NCBI RefSeq assembly: GCF_052072235.1 | Contig: NZ_CM125436.1 | Location: 248,001-312,000 of the forward strand | Direction: 5' to 3' | Origin: Brevibacillus_D fluminis_A | GTDB lineage: Bacteria; Bacillota; Bacilli; Brevibacillales; Brevibacillaceae | DNA length: 64,000 nucleotides | Shown here: positions 62,665-64,000 of the stretch, one piece after another | How positions within the stretch are numbered: the stretch's first letter is position 1 | How the letters are laid out: the number at the start of each line of letters is the position of its first letter | Notes under the pieces: model-generated | The model's input: the letters and a program-made list of their open reading frames with translations, nothing else | What the model was told of the DNA's origin: nothing | Databases searched by the model: none | Translations under genes and position numbers: made by a program

Positions 62665-62684
62665 GATCCCGTCATCCTCCACCA
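62665..62684 (+). repeat. Copy of the tRNA-Val 3' end
   Basis: GATCCCGTCATCCTCCACCA matches 62506-62525 at 19 of 20 positions. It is not part of a complete tRNA. The 139 nt between the two copies (62526-62664) contain no tRNA, no convincing ORF and no recognisable mobile gene. Confidence 0.8.
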
Positions 62685-62695
62685 CCATATGTTTC

Positions 62696-62780
62696 GGGGA
62701 GATAGCGAAGTGGCTAAACGCGGCAGACTGTAAATCTGCTCCCTCTGGGTTCGGCGGTTCGAATCCGTCTCTCCCCACCA
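62696..62780 (+). tRNA. tRNA-Tyr (GTA)
   Basis: 85 nt class II tRNA; acceptor GGGGAGA/TCTCCCC, anticodon loop CTGTAAA gives GTA, long variable arm CTCCCTCTGGGTTCGG, encoded CCA. Confidence 0.96.
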
Positions 62781-62792
62781 GTTTTTGTTTGA

Positions 62793-62867
62793 TGGGGTAT
62801 AGCCAAGCGGTAAGGCAACGGACTTTGACTCCGTCATTCCTAGGTTCGAATCCTAGTACCCCAGCCA
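62793..62867 (+). tRNA. tRNA-Gln (TTG)
   Basis: 75 nt; acceptor TGGGGTA/TACCCCA, anticodon loop CTTTGAC gives TTG, encoded CCA. Confidence 0.96.
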
Positions 62868-62882
62868 TTTTTCTCATATTGA

Positions 62883-62958
62883 GAGCCATTAGCTCAGTTG
62901 GTAGAGCATCTGACTTTTAATCAGAGGGTCGAAGGTTCGAGTCCTTCATGGCTCACCA
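62883..62958 (+). tRNA. tRNA-Lys (TTT)
   Basis: 76 nt; acceptor GAGCCAT/ATGGCTC, anticodon loop CTTTTAA gives TTT, encoded CCA. Confidence 0.97.
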
Positions 62959-62973
62959 TGTTTTTTTAAAAAT

Positions 62974-63049
62974 GCGGACGTAGCTCAATTGGTAGAGCGT
63001 CGCCTTGCCAAGGCGAAGGTCGAGGGTTCGAGACCCTTCGTCCGCTCCA
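62974..63049 (+). tRNA. tRNA-Gly (GCC)
   Basis: 76 nt; acceptor GCGGACG/CGTCCGC, anticodon loop TTGCCAA gives GCC, encoded CCA. Confidence 0.97.
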
Positions 63050-63052
63050 TAT

Positions 63053-63129
63053 GTGCCCTTAGCTCAGCCGGATAGAGCGTTTGACTACGAATCAAAAGGT
63101 CGGGAGTTCGAATCTCTCAGGGCACGCCA
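63053..63129 (+). tRNA. tRNA-Arg (ACG)
   Basis: 77 nt; acceptor GTGCCCT/AGGGCAC, anticodon loop CTACGAA gives ACG, to be deaminated to ICG; encoded CCA. Confidence 0.97.
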
Positions 63130-63137
63130 TGATATGT

Positions 63138-63214
63138 CGGGAAGTAGCTCAGCTTGGTAGAGTACTTGGCTTGGGACCAAGGGGTCGCAGGTTCGAATCC
63201 TGTCTTCCCGACCA
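63138..63214 (+). tRNA. tRNA-Pro (TGG)
   Basis: 77 nt; acceptor CGGGAAG/CTTCCCG, anticodon loop CTTGGGA gives TGG, encoded CCA. Confidence 0.96.
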
Positions 63215-63221
63215 TTTTCAT

Positions 63222-63295
63222 GCGGGTGTAGTTCAATGGTAGAACTCCAGCCTTCCAAGCTGGTCGCGTGGGTTCGATTCCCATCACCCGCTCCA
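63222..63295 (+). tRNA. tRNA-Gly (TCC)
   Basis: 74 nt; acceptor GCGGGTG/CACCCGC, anticodon loop CTTCCAA gives TCC, encoded CCA. Second glycine tRNA and last of the cluster. Confidence 0.97.
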
Positions 63296-63309
63296 TACAT
63301 AGCAGATAC

Positions 63310-63335
63310 AGCAGCTGAAATCAGCTGCTTTTTTG
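63310..63335 (+). terminator. Terminator of the rrn-tRNA operon
   Basis: AGCAGCTG (63310-63317) pairs with CAGCTGCT (63322-63329) around AAAT, followed by a T run. It lies 15 nt after the last tRNA. Confidence 0.85.
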
Positions 63336-63474
63336 TTTGGAAAAAGCAGGGGTTATTCGTAAGGAAAACCGGTTGCGAAATCCGTGTGCAGTTCAGCAAA
63401 TCGACATGCATTTTTTGTTAGTTTTCCCTGAATGATTGCGGATTATGCTTATAATCATGCAAAATTGTGTCGAG

Positions 63475-63504
63475 TTGAGTCATTTGCCCAATCAAGGCTA
63501 CAAT
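63475..63504 (+). promoter_or_regulatory. Candidate rocF promoter
   Basis: TTGAGT at 63475-63480, an 18-nt spacer and TACAAT at 63499-63504. Just upstream, the palindrome GATTAT-gctt-ATAATC (63441-63456) could be an operator, perhaps for an arginine regulator, but no ArgR box was proven. No sigma-54 site of the -24/-12 type was recognised. Confidence 0.5.
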
Positions 63505-63537
63505 AACAAGGTAGCTTAGGAAGGGATGGGTGACAAA

Positions 63538-64000
63538 ATGAATAAAAACGTTTCCATTATTGGGGTTGGAATGGACTTAGGAGCGGATCGCCGCGGTGTT
63601 GATATGGGGCCAAGCGCCATTCGCTATGCTGGTGTTGTAAAGCGTTTGGAGGGAATGGGTTTCTCCATTAAAGACATTGGCGATATCGTCGTCAACCGTC
63701 CGAACCAACTGGTTAGCACTGACCACCACAAATACCTTGACCAAGTGGTTGAGGCAAACACGACTTTGGCAGCTGCAGTTAGCAAGGAAATGGCAGAGGG
63801 GCGTTTCCCGTTGGTGCTGGGCGGTGACCATAGCATTGCGATGGGGACGATTGCCGGCGTTACGCAGCATGTGAAAAACCTCGGCGTAATCTGGTTTGAC
63901 GCTCACGGCGACCTGAACACAGGTGAGACGACGCCTTCTGGCAATATCCACGGCATGCCGCTCGCAGCAAGCCTTGGCCTTGGCCATGAGCGCCTTGTGA
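63538..64000 (+). CDS. rocF: Arginase (partial, N-terminal part)
   Basis: RocF hydrolyses arginine to ornithine and urea. About 154 residues are visible. MNKNVSIIGVGMDLGADRRG opens the ureohydrolase fold. H98 in GGDHSI and D121, H123 and D125 in WFDAHGDLNT are manganese ligands, and SGNIHGMPLA is the substrate loop. GGAAGGGATGGGTGACAAA precedes the ATG. The gene runs off the window. In Bacillus relatives rocF often precedes sigW and cdaA, so the usual neighbours can be expected next. Confidence 0.94.
   Translation, partial: MNKNVSIIGVGMDLGADRRGVDMGPSAIRYAGVVKRLEGMGFSIKDIGDIVVNRPNQLVSTDHHKYLDQVVEANTTLAAAVSKEMAEGRFPLVLGGDHSIAMGTIAGVTQHVKNLGVIWFDAHGDLNTGETTPSGNIHGMPLAASLGLGHERLV

Noticed and set aside
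62526..62684. A further tRNA ending GATCCCGTCATCCTCCACCA
   Set aside because: No matching 5' acceptor strand, D-arm or anticodon arm could be found upstream; the T-arm lacks TTC. It is treated as a repeat copy.
62675..62687. CCACCACCA after the tRNA-Val end copy as a tRNA quality-control tag
   Set aside because: CCACCA tagging is a post-transcriptional RNA event; here it is just the DNA sequence.
62191..63411. Short ORFs overlapping the tRNA cluster
   Set aside because: They are read through tRNA genes, mainly antisense, and resemble the spurious tRNA-derived proteins found in databases.

Overview
The window is chromosomal backbone of a spore-forming, low-to-mid GC Firmicute, most likely Brevibacillus or a close relative in Paenibacillaceae. 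The evidence is the Bacillus-type order clpC-radA-disA...sigH...rpoBC...S10/spc/alpha operons...cwlD-salA-gerD-kbaA-pdaB-rrn-rocF, the sporulation genes (sigH, gerD, kbaA, pdaB), strong GGAGG ribosome binding sites, frequent GTG/TTG starts, and a Brevibacillus-like 16S gene. The genus is an inference; no database was searched.

Layout. 1-5.4 kb: the end of clpC, radA-disA (DNA repair, c-di-AMP), pssA, a small reverse-strand gene of unknown function and a PIN/TRAM membrane protein. 5.4-12.2 kb: isoprenoid genes ispD-ispF, gltX, then a cysteine T-box controlling cysE-cysS-mrnC-rlmB-rae1. 12.2-17.5 kb: sigH, rpmG-secE-nusG, rplK-rplA, rplJ-rplL behind an L10-type leader, and an RsmC-like methyltransferase. 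17.5-30.2 kb: rpoB-rpoC, rplGB, rpsL-rpsG-fusA-tuf. 30.2-31.7 kb: an EamA transporter and a truncated globin, convergent, lying between the str and S10 operons. 31.8-47.1 kb: the complete S10-spc-alpha gene string from rpsJ to rplQ, including secY, adk, map, infA and rpmJ. 47.1-51.5 kb: the ECF transporter core ecfA1-ecfA2-ecfT with truA, then rplM-rpsI. 51.5-56.9 kb: sporulation and germination genes plus a SpoIIM-family protein. 56.9-63.3 kb: an rRNA locus and 13 tRNAs. The window ends inside rocF (arginase).

The least ordinary parts are non-coding. The rRNA locus has the order 16S-tRNAIle-tRNAAla-5S-23S, with no 5S after 23S, and a second rrn-like promoter sits just upstream of the 5S gene. 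A 159-bp direct-repeat arrangement copies the last 20 nt of tRNA-Val. About 67-68 bp repeats fill the rpoA-rplQ gap and supply the rplQ ribosome binding site. Several long operons carry unexplained hairpins (rpoB leader, rpsG-fusA, tuf leader, rpsK-rpoA, nusG start).

I saw no CRISPR array, insertion sequence, prophage, toxin-antitoxin module or defence island. Nearly all coding capacity is conserved housekeeping, so I make no claim of a wholly new protein system.
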